A stretch of DNA of 64,000 bases, from the NCBI GenBank assembly GCA_963675135.1, contig OY776120.1, positions 25,882,001-25,946,000 on the forward strand, in the 5' to 3' direction. This document shows positions 44,285 to 55,800 of the stretch, one piece after another. The position numbers were made by a program, and so were the translations under genes. Below the pieces are notes generated by a model. That model was not told the DNA's origin, ran no database searches, and worked only from the letters and a program-made list of their open reading frames with translations. The DNA is from Galeopsis tetrahit (taxonomy: Eukaryota; Streptophyta; Magnoliopsida; Lamiales; Lamiaceae). Each line of letters opens with the position of its first letter. Position 1 is the stretch's first letter.

Positions 44285-46328
44285 CTATGTGCCTTTCACG
44301 GTATCTTCAACACCTGTCCCTCCATCTACCTTTGTTGCCATCTCTGGAGCAGAGGCATAAGGATAAACTAGACGCTCCAGGGGCTTTAGCTCAGCCATGC
44401 TCACCTTAGCAGCCTGCAACTTGGTGATGGCCTGATTCATGCCGGGCAACCACCAAGGACTGTCGGGGCTCTCCTTAGGATCCCCCAAGAATTTTGGAGG
44501 AGTAGCGAGTTGATCCAGGTGGAACTCACGGGAGTAGGTCCCATCGAACCCCGGGGCTGAGTGTTCGGCCACAACATTGCTGAAGCCATGGTCGATGAAA
44601 TGAGGGATATGGGACCCCATGGCGCATAAGAAGCTCGAGCTCTTTAGGAAGCCGGACAACCACTGAGTATGGAGAGTCCCCAAGAACTCTTGACCCAAGG
44701 AGGAAGTGAATAGAGACTTAATGCAAGCCTGCACTCCGACGTCTGGCAGCTCGCGTTCCATCTGTCCCACCTCCTGCACCAGATATTTAATCCGGGCTGC
44801 ATCCTGCTTGCTTTGAGTCTGTAGAAGAGATAACTCCTCAGCCAGAGCTTGAGCTCGTTTATGAGCCTTGTCTTTCTCCGTAGTGATCCCTTTGAGAGTT
44901 GACTGGAGAGAAGATGTTTCAGCCCGGAGAAGTTCGAGCTCAGCCACCATCTCAACGCCTTGGTCGAGTATCTTAGTATAGATAAGACCAAACTACAAAA
45001 GAAAAAGAAACAATGTTTAGGATGTGAAGAAAGCAGAGATCTGAAAATAATAGAAAGTACCTCGGAAAAAAGATGAGCCCCCCGGAGCAGTAGATCTTCA
45101 GGAAGAGGCGTGTCGGATAACTCAGCGTTGGGAGGAGCAGGGCATCGGTCGATAAGACGGTGGAGAGGCTCGTACACAGTAGGAGGGGGAGATTTCTTCT
45201 CAGCACGGGTCGCTTTTCCCTTCTTCTTCTTAGAGGTGCCACAGTCAGAAAAGAAGGCGTTGGCAGCTGATCGGCTTCTCCTAGCAACTGAACCAGGAAC
45301 TTGAGTGGATAAACCGGGGAGGGGAGGAACCTTTGAAGGGCTCCCTGGAGCCGGGGTCTTTGCTGAGCTCTCGAGAGCAGGAGACGGAGGAGCTTTTGGA
45401 GGATCTTCTGGAGCGGATAATACAGGGGTCTTCACTATGCTGAGAGCAGGGGCATCCCGTGAGATGTGAGTTAGCCAACTCATTGCTGCAGATAACCAAG
45501 AAGATGTTCAGAATGTAGAAAAATAGCCACATACGAGAAGTAAGAAACAAGAATAAAAGATTTTTTACCATCTCGAGAATCTAAAGGGATGTCTTGAGGG
45601 CAAAAGCCAAAGTGGGAGAGGATGCGAGGATTTTTACAAATACCAGGAATATCGAAATAATCGTGCAGATGGATATGAGTATTGAGATCAGTCATAACAG
45701 TGTAATTGGAAACAGAATAAGCTTTCAAAGGAGGAGGAAGTACTCCTGGGTTGTGAAATATCCAATCCCCGTGAGGAAATGACCAATTAGTGGGGCTTGT
45801 AACGAAAAAATAATAATCTCGCCAGGATGAGTCTTCTTCATGGAGTTTTTTTAGAAACTTACAAACACGGGACCTTCGCCCACTAACATAAAATAAGCCA
45901 TCGTTCACTTTACAAGAATGTTGGCTCAGAAACAGTTCGACAGATGGGTCACCCCCATTCCCTTTCACCTGGATGAAAAAGCCTATCATAGTACGGATAG
46001 CATTCGGAGTAAACTGGTTAAGAGGGATCTGCATGCGAGTCGATATGGCAGCCAAATAGGGATGAATCGGAAATCGTAGTTCTGCCCTAAGTTGAGCTTC
46101 GAAAAAAGCAAGAGTCCGGGGTTGGGAGAGATCTGGGCGTTCGTTTGAGCGAGGAGCGCGAAAGGTATATTCCGATGGAAAACCATAAGCATGAGTAAGG
46201 CTAACTAGATGAGTATGGTCGATTTGAGTTGAAGGGGAAATCTTATTCTCTGGACTCCCCATTAGAGAGGGAGTCAATTCAGAAGAGTTTGGGCTAAGAT
46301 TTTCAGGCGGAGAAAGGGGGTTTGACAT
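44285..46328 (-). CDS. Spliced antisense ORF (aORF) of Tat-like element E, 'putative gypsy type transposon' domain
   Basis: This is a three-exon minus-strand gene lying antisense to pol. Exon 1 is 45569-46328, exon 2 45061-45485 and exon 3 44285-44992. Intron 1 (45486-45568, 83 bases) is GTAAAA...CTGCAG, and intron 2 (44993-45060, 68 bases) is GTACTT...TTGTAG. Lengths 760, 425 and 708 join in frame to about 630 residues with no stop. Exon 1 carries a domain I recognise as the putative gypsy-type transposon/transposase family (PF04195-like): AYGFPSEYTFRAP, LRFPIHPYLAAI, PNAIRTMIGFF. Exon 2 is proline/serine-rich with a KKKKGK basic patch. Exon 3 is a coiled coil (AETSSLQSTLKGITTEKDKA). Such aORFs are known in the Tat lineage; their role is unknown. 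Splicing is predicted, not observed. Confidence 0.8.
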
Positions 46329-46787
46329 CGAGTTACAGTGCTAATAAAAGTGGAAAGAAAAAAAAAAAGATAGCTGGGTTACCTTGATTAAGAGGACTAC
46401 GAAATCGGTCGGGGCGGCCGGCGACGGCGAAAACTCGGAGGAAGAACACCGAAGGAGAAAGATGAAGACGATATGAGACTTTTGGGAGGAAATGGAATTT
46501 GGAAAAGAAAAGAAAAGAGGCGGTTGTGTGGAGTAAATGAGAGAAGATATGGGGAAGAATCGAGAATTTTCCTCGGGAGAATAACAAAGGAGAGAGAAAA
46601 GCGATCGCGTGGGGCCCACGCGCGGAAACCGAAAAGTCTCCTTAGTTGGAGGCCGGAAAAGCCTTCGGAGAAGGACATGTTTTGAAACTTCCTCTCCAAA
46701 GCAGGAATGATACACGTCTCTCTAGAAGGACCCTTGTACTAGATTTTAGAAAATTTCTCTACTCTCCCAAAAGATGTCCCCCTTTTA
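46329..46787 (-). other. Upstream region of antisense gene / 3' UTR of element E
   Basis: On the minus strand this precedes the aORF start codon and is pyrimidine-rich (TTTTCTTTTC runs). It would hold that gene's promoter and 5' UTR. Several overlapping minus ORFs (46333-46715) are explained by this composition and are not called. Confidence 0.5.
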
Positions 46788-46807
46788 CGAGAGTAGGGGG
46801 GAGTAGA
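46788..46807 (+). promoter_or_regulatory. Polypurine tract of element E
   Basis: GAGAGTAGGGGGGAGTAGA lies directly before the 3' LTR start TGATGCGG. It fixes the element's sense as plus. Confidence 0.88.
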
Positions 46808-47532
46808 TGATGCGGCCTAAAAATGTCACCTAATAAGAAGTCGACACGTGCATAGAGGATAAGATAAAAGTGGAAGAATCAGATTATATAATGCTCCCTG
46901 ATGAAGAATCCTCTCTGGAGATCCCTTTGGAGGGAGCTCCGTCTGGAAAGAAGTTTCAAGAAGAATCAGTTTTGATGTAAGGTCGTGAGCCTTAAATGTA
47001 GGGAGATTCCGCTATTTTCGGTCCAGACTTGATGAAAGGCAGACCTTATCTTCCCTTATCTTAGGGAACCAAGTCCACTAAGATAGAGTGTTGCCGAGTC
47101 TTGAGGAAGTGGAGAGTAGGGAAGACTTCGTCCACTCAGCAGGGCCGAGTCTTATGGGCAGCTCCGAAAGAAGAGGAAGACTTGACTTCTTCTCGAGGAA
47201 AGATCTCTATAAATAGGTAAATCCAAGGAGATTTTCAGGTTATACATTCTTATATTACAAACTTGATATACTAAACGCAACACACCTTTTTGATATCCTT
47301 TGAGAGCTGATTTGATATATCAAGGATCTCGAGATCCTTGGGAGATTTTTATAAGCCCTATACTGACTTAGGCATCGGAGTGTCCACGCCGGACCCCCCT
47401 CCGGCGTGCTCTTTGCAGGTTCTTGAAAATTTCGAGTGAAGGCAGTATACTTGGAGTGATTGTGCGTGTTCGAAGAGTGGGACATCCAATCCAGAGGACA
47501 CGCAATCCTCTCGTGCAAATTTTGGCACATCA
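46808..47532 (+). repeat. 3' LTR of gypsy element E
   Basis: This is a full-length 725-base LTR from TGATGCGGCC to GGCACATCA, followed by TSD ATGTA (47533-47537). The TATA box CTATAAATAG is at 47207-47216. Confidence 0.94.
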
Positions 47533-47537
47533 ATGTA

Positions 47538-48599
47538 CAAAAAGTCATAAGTGTTAAACATTTTTCAAACAAAGTTGTAATAATAGGGGTCTAAGACTTT
47601 AATAGCTAAAGCCATGCATTTGTATAAAAATACTGGTAAACACCAAAATTATAGTCACAAATTAACATCTAATTTTATTATTGACAGTAATTTAGGAAGA
47701 AAATATATTAAAAATATTATTTTTATATTAAAATTCTCTCTTCTCATTAAATGTAATGTATAAATTGATAAACATGCATAAATTATCAATTCACGATAAA
47801 TTAGATACTAAAAAATATTTAATTAGAAGAACGTTGAATAATAATTGAACTAAATTCAAGTAATAAATAGTATAAAGTTGATTATTATGCCATTAGAACG
47901 TAAAAAAATAAAAGAATTTGTATATTCTGAAAAAAAAAATAGGTGTGTTTATTCTATTGCTTGATAAAAAAAAAACTATATATATATATATATATGTGTG
48001 TGTGTAAACTGTAAAAGGCATGATGCGTGTGTGATCGTCTCGCGATAGACATAGTATACATTTGGGCGTGTAGTTTTAACACTTTGAAAGAGATGTTTGT
48101 TTATTGGTAATATATTTAACATCTTTCTAAAATAAAAATAAAAAAATTATTTTACACGTACCTCTATTTTTTGGATCATATGATCATATATATATATTTT
48201 TAGCTTAAATACTATTAAAAAATAATAAATTATATTTATGTTAAAAATAGTATGGTTTGTGGTAGTGTGAATATTTATGGTAAAGACATAATAGTTAAAT
48301 TAATTCCTTGATTTTTTTCATAATAATTAAAATTGTTATCAATTAAATCAGATGCAAATTAAAATTATTTGATTATAGGCATTTGACTTTTAATATGAAC
48401 AAATATAAATGAATTTTTTTTTAAAAGGTACAGAACATATATTATTTATTAAAAATAATGAGTAAATAAGAAAGATAAATGGTTAGTAACTACGTTATAA
48501 TAACATGCAATTGAAAAAAAAAACATAGTCATATTCATTAACCTTATACATCAATTGATTAAATAAACCATCAAATAAAAATATAAATAATTTAGGAAC
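47538..48599. other. AT-rich non-coding DNA
   Basis: The sequence is very AT-rich, with a TA/TG microsatellite at about 47980-48006. It continues, across element E, from 32031. No gene or known repeat was seen. Confidence 0.5.
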
Positions 48600-49659
48600 T
48601 AGCCAAATTCTTATGTACACGCGAGTGTAGGGTACCCCCTACCCATTTGTAGCCAATTTTTTAATTTGGGTTTTAATCCTGACCCGGTTATCCGACCCTG
48701 TTTCAATTAGGTCATTTGTAACTCCCTTTTCTCACACTCGTGCGATTTCCGACGTAGAAGAGGTGTGATTTCCGACTTCTCTCTACGGCGGACGACGTTG
48801 AGGTGGTAGGCGCTGAGCAATTAGGTCATTTGCAACTCTCCCTTTCGGTTTCTTTCATACCACTCGTGCGATTTCTGACCTCTCTTCTACGGCGACGACG
48901 GACGACATGATTTGGGCGATTTTAGGGCTTCGATTTTGCGATTTCTCTTTAATGACTTTCGGCGGCGATTTCTAGGGATAGGCGGACAGGCGGCTATGGT
49001 CAAAAGGAAAAGGCCCACAATTTCCTAATAACTATTCAACGCAATAAAGACTTATTAAGGTTAGTATTCTAATTACGTATTTGTATGTGAAAATCATGAA
49101 CTTCTAAGATCCATGCCTAAATCATGAATTGGAATTAGATTACGTTAATTTAATTTACACCCCCTCCCAAATCTAGTGCTAGAAACATGTAGTTAGTAGT
49201 TTTGGTCATTCTTTGGCATTATGGAACTGATACAATCGAACTAATTAATAACATGGTTTTTAGAATAGAAATAGAAAACCAGTACCTAGTATGACATATA
49301 TATTCCAGCAGTAAATATATTATTACTGACTTTTCTTTTAAAAATTCATGTTAATCTCCTTGTAACACTGCAATCTTGAATAATGATGTAAATGAATGTG
49401 TATATTAATGCACTTCTCATACGTTTTCTTTGTCCCTTGGACATTACGTAACAGGATATGTGCATTTGTATGCTAATTGTCTGGTTGATTATGCTAGCTC
49501 GTCTGGCATGTCCTACTTGGAATTCCTGGAAGTACATATTAATGCTCACAATAGATTTTTGCAGCCATGCTAGCTTACAAGACTGTATAATGAACAAAAA
49601 GTTTAAAATTATATGTTCATTTCTTGAATCAATATGGTGGAGTATAGATATACGTGTGC

Positions 49660-49807
49660 TATTTTTTTATTTCTTTAGGTTTATCATGAAAAGAACTAAA
49701 CAGATGGTACCCAAAGGTATGGGGCCAGGAAAGAAATAGAATAATACCGCTCTTCGAACGAGATGTGTGATGATTTGGGAAGAAGAAAAAATAAACTTTG
49801 ATCATGT
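49660..49807 (+). pseudogene. Short lysine-rich exon, copy 1 (unknown product)
   Basis: After a pyrimidine-rich tract and TTTCTTTAG (a 3' splice-site pattern) comes a frame with MKRTKQMVPKGMGPGKK and a stop at 49737-49739. Downstream bases up to AATAAACTTTGA match the end of the longer copy at 59446-59647 but lack about 90 internal bases. No domain is recognised. Confidence 0.45.
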
Positions 49808-49916
49808 TATTTGGTTGAAAAGAATTGATTTTTTTTTTTTTACATTATTTTTGTTTAGGGATTAATGCTGCCAAAATCAATATCAAGTAACATCATATGC
49901 TTAATTCAGTTTTTAA

Positions 49917-50460
49917 TGTCAAATTATGGTGTAAATTACATTATTTAATATTTGTGTTAATAAAGAAACAAGTAATACAAATGTCAATATCCAGTAATAC
50001 CACACAGTGTATTCACTAATACTAGATGTAATAATCAATAATACAAGGTGTCTAATATGATGTTTAAAACTTTAAATTACGGTGTTTAAGGTTTCCGCTA
50101 AAAATCAATATTCAATTACAGAATTTAATATTTGTGTTAATAAAGAAACAATTAATACAAATATCAATATCCAGTAATACCACACAGTGTATTCACTAAT
50201 ACCACATGTAATAACAGTAATACAGGTTGTCTAATATGATGTTTAAAACTTTAAATTACGTAGTTTAATGTTTCCGCTACAAAATCAATATACAGTAAAA
50301 TTAAAATTACAGTGTGAATAAATAAGTAATACAAATATCAATGTCCAGTAATACCACAAAGTGTATTCAGTAATACTACGTGTAATAACCAGATACCTGA
50401 TATGATGTTTCATGTTTTTGCTACAAAATAACAATGTCCAATAATACCATATGCAATATG
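49917..50460 (+). repeat. Three tandem units of about 180 bp with CAGTAATACCAC motif
   Basis: Units beginning near 49917, 50100 and 50280 share GAAACAAGTAATACAAAT, ATCCAGTAATACCACA.AGTG and TCTAATATGATGTTTAAAAC. The short motif CAGTAATACCA recurs at 57995-58060 and 59840-59872. Confidence 0.8.
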
Positions 50461-51429
50461 CAAAACAATCATCAACTATATTAACTGGGGATTCGGTGTT
50501 TTAGAACCAAACTCGTTCATTTGTGATGATTTTGATGTATTTGCCTTTTTTTTTTTTTTTTTGTGGAGACTACTCTTGATCCTTTTACTTCTTCCTTTTG
50601 TTAATGAGCGCATTCAGGGGCGGATCTAAGCGTATGCTTGGGGTGGCCATGGCCCCCTCAACTTTTTTTTTTTTTTAATATATTATATGTATTAGTAGTT
50701 ATTAAATTAGATTTTAAGTTAATTTGTTTTGTTATTAAATTAATGTATAAATAGACTTAGTAGTTAGTTATTAATTGGGCCAAAATTTGATTGTTATCCG
50801 CTTTTTAAGTTAATAGGCTTTAGTCAAAACATTAATATTAAAATATATTTTAATTTTTTATATTTCAATGGTATAAATTAATATTACTAATTTTTAAAAG
50901 GTAGACATCAAATAGTATTAATGAATATTTCAATAGACGAATTCTTGTATGTAAATTAGATTTTAAGGGATTTTGATGTATTTTTAATTATATATTTAAT
51001 TGAATTTTTGATCCATCAAAATAGAATCAAGTTAAAAATGTGGTCTAATTAACTGAAAACATCAATTTTAAAAATTCTGATTGAACCACGCGCCTCACGC
51101 GCTGAACTGTGTGCGATTACACATCGAGTGTGCGATTTAATTTTGGGGATCTCGGGAGGAGCTAGGGCTCGCACGCTCAATCATGGCGATCATAACTCCG
51201 CCGGATTGAGATAATCAAGGTAGAGTCTCTACAGGTTCCCTCCGATTTACGAAGTAAGGCAATGAGTACAATCTTTCTTGTAAGCACAACTCGGAAGTAG
51301 ATTGGGGGAAAATCGGTCGCTATGACTATAAATACCCAGGTTCTGGGGCCCTGTTATTCACCATTAAGTGAATCAAAGTTGTTTGAATCCTTAGAGTTTT
51401 ATTTACGAGTGCATACTTATCAAAGAGCG

Positions 51430-52697
51430 ATGGCTGAAAGTTTGAATGCGGGTATGAGCAAGATCGCTATTGTACCCCCGGAGGAGGAGGAGATGGAGAT
51501 ACCGACGGCGGAGCTATCCAAACCGGAGAATATCCTGCTGGGGAGGTACACAGTTAGGAGGAACATGGGTCCGATGGAGCTAACCACGGCTATGAAAAAG
51601 ATATGGACACTAGAAGGATATTTGAAGGTGTCGCAAGTAGGTGATGGGCTTTTTGTCTTGGAGTTCGGAGAGAAGGTAGACTGCAATAAAGCACACTACA
51701 AGCAACCATGGAACCTGAACGGAACCTCGCTCCTATTGGCGAAACTTACTGGAAAAGAATGTCCGGCCACAGTGAGATTCAATAAGGCACCATACTGGGT
51801 CCAACTTCATGGGCTGCAACTCAACCTGATGAATGAGGAAGTAGGGAGGAGGATGGGGGGCGATTGGGGGAAGTACTGGAGGTGGATAAGCCAGCTACCA
51901 CTGCCACTTGGGGGAGATGTTTAAGAGTGGGAGTAATGATCGACATCACTAAAGCTTTAACCAAGGGGACCTCGACCACGGTAGAGGGGGAGAACAGATT
52001 GGTGTTGTTTAGGTATGAGAAGCTTACAGAATTATGTGGCATTTGTGGGGTAGTTACACGTCTGGATAAGGACTGCCCAACAAACTTTGAGGATGGCGAA
52101 CAGCAGAGAGACAAAGAGATCAAATATCCGGCATGGCTGAAGGCAGACAGTCAGAAAGCACCAACTCAAGAGGACTTCGAATGGGCCAAACAACAGGGCA
52201 TTGGAAAGAAAAAAGCAGTCAACTCGGTTGATAATGCGGCGAAAGATAAGGGGAAAGCAGTGCAAACATCGCCCACCCCACGAGTAGTACTGAAGCACAA
52301 ACAAAACCAATCAAAATCATTGAAGGCAGGGAAGGAGGTAACGATGCAAAACTTTGATACTAATCAATTTTTATCGATCCCAAAAAATCATGGAGAGGAA
52401 GAAATGTTCAAGCTATCCAACAGTATGCGATACTATGCGTACATGAACTCTTATCCCCCTTATGGGGGGTTTGACGGACACTCGGGACAGTCGGTGCAAA
52501 TGCAAGGAAGTTCCTTTGGGATGGAGAATTTCATACCAACTCCACAACTCAAGCAGGAAGTAATGGGGAATAACCCGATACTTCAAGCGGTGGGGACCGG
52601 AGGGGAGACACCAAGAGGAGAGGCAAAGCTGATAACACAACCACTTAAAAAAAGAGGCAGAATCATGGGAGAACGAGTAAGGGGGGCTGCAAGGTGA
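51430..52697 (+). pseudogene. LINE ORF1 (DUF4283-like, zinc-knuckle RNA-binding protein)
   Basis: I chose ATG 51430 (MAESLNAGMSKIAIV), as in related plant L1 ORF1 proteins; the frame is open from 51322. The first half, to about 51860, is DUF4283-like: LLGRYTVRRNMGPMELTTAM, MKKIWTLEGYLKV, KPWNLNG-like QPWNLNG, WVQLHGL. The frame then moves to the second half (open 51864-52697; VDKPATTATWGRCLRV, ALTKG). The change is explained by one missing G in the G-run at 51855-51860. The zinc knuckle CGICGVVTRLDKDC lacks its histidine (arginine instead). The C-terminal part is low-complexity and basic. The product would bind LINE RNA in the RNP. It ends at TGA 52695-52697. Confidence 0.88.
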
Positions 52698-52806
52698 CAG
52701 ATGGAGACGGGAAGGGGGGAACGAGTAAGAAAACAAAAAGCCAGGAGGAACGTGAGGCCAAGATGGCAGGGGCGGTATCCGAATCGACTCGGCACCGCCG
52801 ATAGAA

Positions 52807-55800
52807 ATGATCGCCATAGTTTGGAACGCACGGGGGCTCGGGAACAAACGTGTGTTCCATGCCTTACAGCAACTTGTTGCTGAGAATAGCCCGGATCTTT
52901 TGTTTATTTCTGAAACTAAATTGCTAGTAAAAGTTTGTACTAGTTGGAAATCATTGTTAGGTTTCACTTTTTGTGTGGGATGTGATGCTAAGGGCAGTAG
53001 TGGTGGTCTAATTTTATTTGGAAAAGCATCAATGGAAATTTCTTTATCTTCGTACTCGAATGGCCATTTGGACTGTGTTATTAGTGCTTATGATATGAAT
53101 TGGCGTTTTACGGGTTTCTATGGGGCACCTACCACCCATTTAAGGAAATTTTCATGGGAATTGTTGAGGAAAATAAGAATGTCACATGTTGGGGAGCCAA
53201 GAGCTTGGGTAGTAGGAGGAGACTTTAATGAGATCCTCTTCCTAGATGAGAAAACAGGGGGAGATAGCAGCACTATAAGGCCATATAGTCAGATAGGGGA
53301 GTTTAGAGGGGCGGTGGAGGATTTGGGATTGAAGGACTTAAGAGCAGCAGGGCCTTTCTTTACGTGGGGAAATAGAAGAAAAGGGGAGCAAGCAGTGAAA
53401 GAACGATTGGATAGATTTTTTGCAAATGAAGAGTGGTTGGATCAAGCACAAAGTTGGGAGGTTAGGAACCTTGACTTTTATGGTTCTGATCATAGGCCAG
53501 TCCGAATGACCATGAATGAAGATTTGGAGAGGAGAAAACAAATGGGAAGTAAGTATTTTAGGTTGGAAAGAGCCTGGTTTCTAGAGGAAGATTACAACCA
53601 AGTGGTGGCTGAAGGCTAGAATCGAAGGGAACAGTGAGGGAGTGTCATGAGGAGGCTTCAGGAATGCAGGAAAAGACTGGATAATTGGGCAAAGACAAAG
53701 GTGGGGGGAACTAAAAGGGAGATCAAGAGATGCGAGGCAAACATAAATAATTTACTCAACAATGAGCAGGAAGAGATGAAGGTGGATGAAGTACGAAAGC
53801 TTGAGGAAAAACTGGAAAGATTACAAACTCAAGAAAGTATGAAGTGGCAACAAAGGGCGCGTATCTCCTAGTTGAAAGATGGAGATAGAAACACGAAAGT
53901 ATTCCATAGGAAGGCAACACAGAGGCAACAGATAAACACCATTCGCGGTCTGGAAAATGAGGAGGGCATCTGGAAAGCTAAGCCAAAGGAGATTGAGGGG
54001 ATCATAGAAAGATACTTTGAGTCTATATATAGTACATCAAGTCCTAGCACAACAGAAATTCAAAGGACAGTTGAGGCAATGGAGGGCATGATCGATGAAA
54101 GAATGAATAGATACTTAGATGGACAGTTCACGGAGGCAGAAGTGAGGAAGGCAGCCTTTCAATTAAACCCTCAAAAAGCACCAGGTCTGGACAGATTTTC
54201 AGCAGCCTTCTTTCAGAAGTCGTGGAATGTGGTGGGGAAGGAAGTCACATCGGACATTCTAGCGGTACTAAATGAAGGAAAAGACCTCAGGGAGTGGAAC
54301 GAAACTTGGATTACTCTCATACCAAAGAAAAAGGATCCAAAGACAGTGACCGATTTCAGGCCGATCAGTCTGAGCAATGTCATATACAAAATTTTGGCAA
54401 GAACGATCACGAATATGCTGAAACAGGTAAAGACAGAGATTGTCGATGACAACCAAAGCGCTTTCACACCAGGGAGACTGATTTCGGATAATGTGATACT
54501 GGGGTATGAATGCATGCATTGGATTAGAAACAACAAAAGTAAGGAGGGGTACGCGGCTCTAAAACCGGATATGAGTAAGGCGTATGATAAAGTGGAATGG
54601 AAATACTTGGAATGCATCCTGAAATAGCTCGGTTTTTCGGAAAAATGGTTAAGGCTACTGATGAATTGCATCAAGACAGTCAGATATTCATTTAGAGTGA
54701 ATGGGAACACAATAGGGAGAGTCTCCCCAATAAGGGGACTAAGGCAAGGGGACCCCCTCTCCCCTTTCCTATTCGTTCTATGTGCACAGGGCCTGTCCAC
54801 TTTATTGAAGCAAGCGGCAAATACGCAGGGAATAATGGGGGTCAGAGTCGCAAGGGAGGCACCGAGTATAACTCACCTCTTCTTCGCCGATGACAGCCTA
54901 TTATTTTTCAAAGCCAACAAGGTAAAAGGGGCCATAGTCAAAGCAGTACTACAAAAATATGAGAGGCTATCGGGACAGAAGGTAAACTATGAGAAGTCGG
55001 CAGTCACTTTCAGTCCAAAGACGAAAAAGGAAAATGTTAGAGAGGTCAAAGAGGTACTACAGATAAGATCGACTATGGGACATGAGGTGTATTTGGGATT
55101 ACCCACGTACTCTATGAAAGCAAAACGCCTACAGTTTGGGTACCTTCGGGATAGAGTGAAGAAGAGAGTTGAAGCATGGAGGGAGAGTGAGTTTACTGAT
55201 GGGGGAAGAGAGGTATTAATTAAAGCTATATTACAAGCAATACCGACTTACGCTATGTCATGCTTACGGATACCGACCACCATTTGCAATGATATAGAGA
55301 AGATTATGGCTGACTTCTGGTGGGGATATAAAAAAGAAGGCAAGCGAATGCATTGGAAAAAATGGGGAACACTTTGCCAACCAAGAGAGAAGGGAGGAAT
55401 GGCATTTAGGGACCTAACCCAATTTAATAAGGCCCTATTAGCAAAACAACTTTGGAGATTAGTAGTGCGATCTGAAGCTTTAATATCAAGGGTTTTGAAG
55501 GCGAGGTATTTCAAGCATACGGGAATTATGGAGGCAGAGGTTGGGAGAAATCCGTCTTTCATATGGAGGTCACTGTGTTGGAGTCGGGATTTACTGGAGC
55601 AGGGGATGTTCTGGAGATTGGGAAATGGTGACTCGGTAAAAATATTCAAAGATAGATGGGTTCATGGCTTAGTGGAGGGGCGAATATTGTCCAGGATTGC
55701 CAGCAGTTCATGGGTCAGCAGATTTATTAAAAATGGCGATGAATGGGACGCGACACTACTGGTTGAGGCCTTTCTACCCTATGAGGCACAAGCTATAATG

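Larger units (their letters stand above)
32037..47532 (+). mobile_element. Ty3/gypsy element E (Tat/Retand-like) with nested chromovirus
   Basis: The LTRs are 32037-32749 (truncated at its inner end) and 46808-47532. The 5-bp duplication ATGTA lies at 32032-32036 and 47533-47537. The plus-strand polypurine tract is at 46788-46807. It retains an integrase fragment (41580-42644), a tandem array and an antisense spliced gene. The PBS, gag, protease, RT and RNase H are gone. By hand the LTRs differ at about seven sites over about 710 bases, so the insertion is fairly recent. The antisense ORF between integrase and 3' LTR is a known trait of the Tat lineage. Confidence 0.88.

Noticed and set aside
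51420..52310. Minus-strand ORFs opposite LINE ORF1
   Set aside because: They are shadows of the DUF4283-like frame, with low-complexity content and no motif.
53338..54800. Minus-strand ORFs opposite LINE ORF2 (including one of 195 codons)
   Set aside because: They mirror the conserved RT frame and have no motif or splice support.
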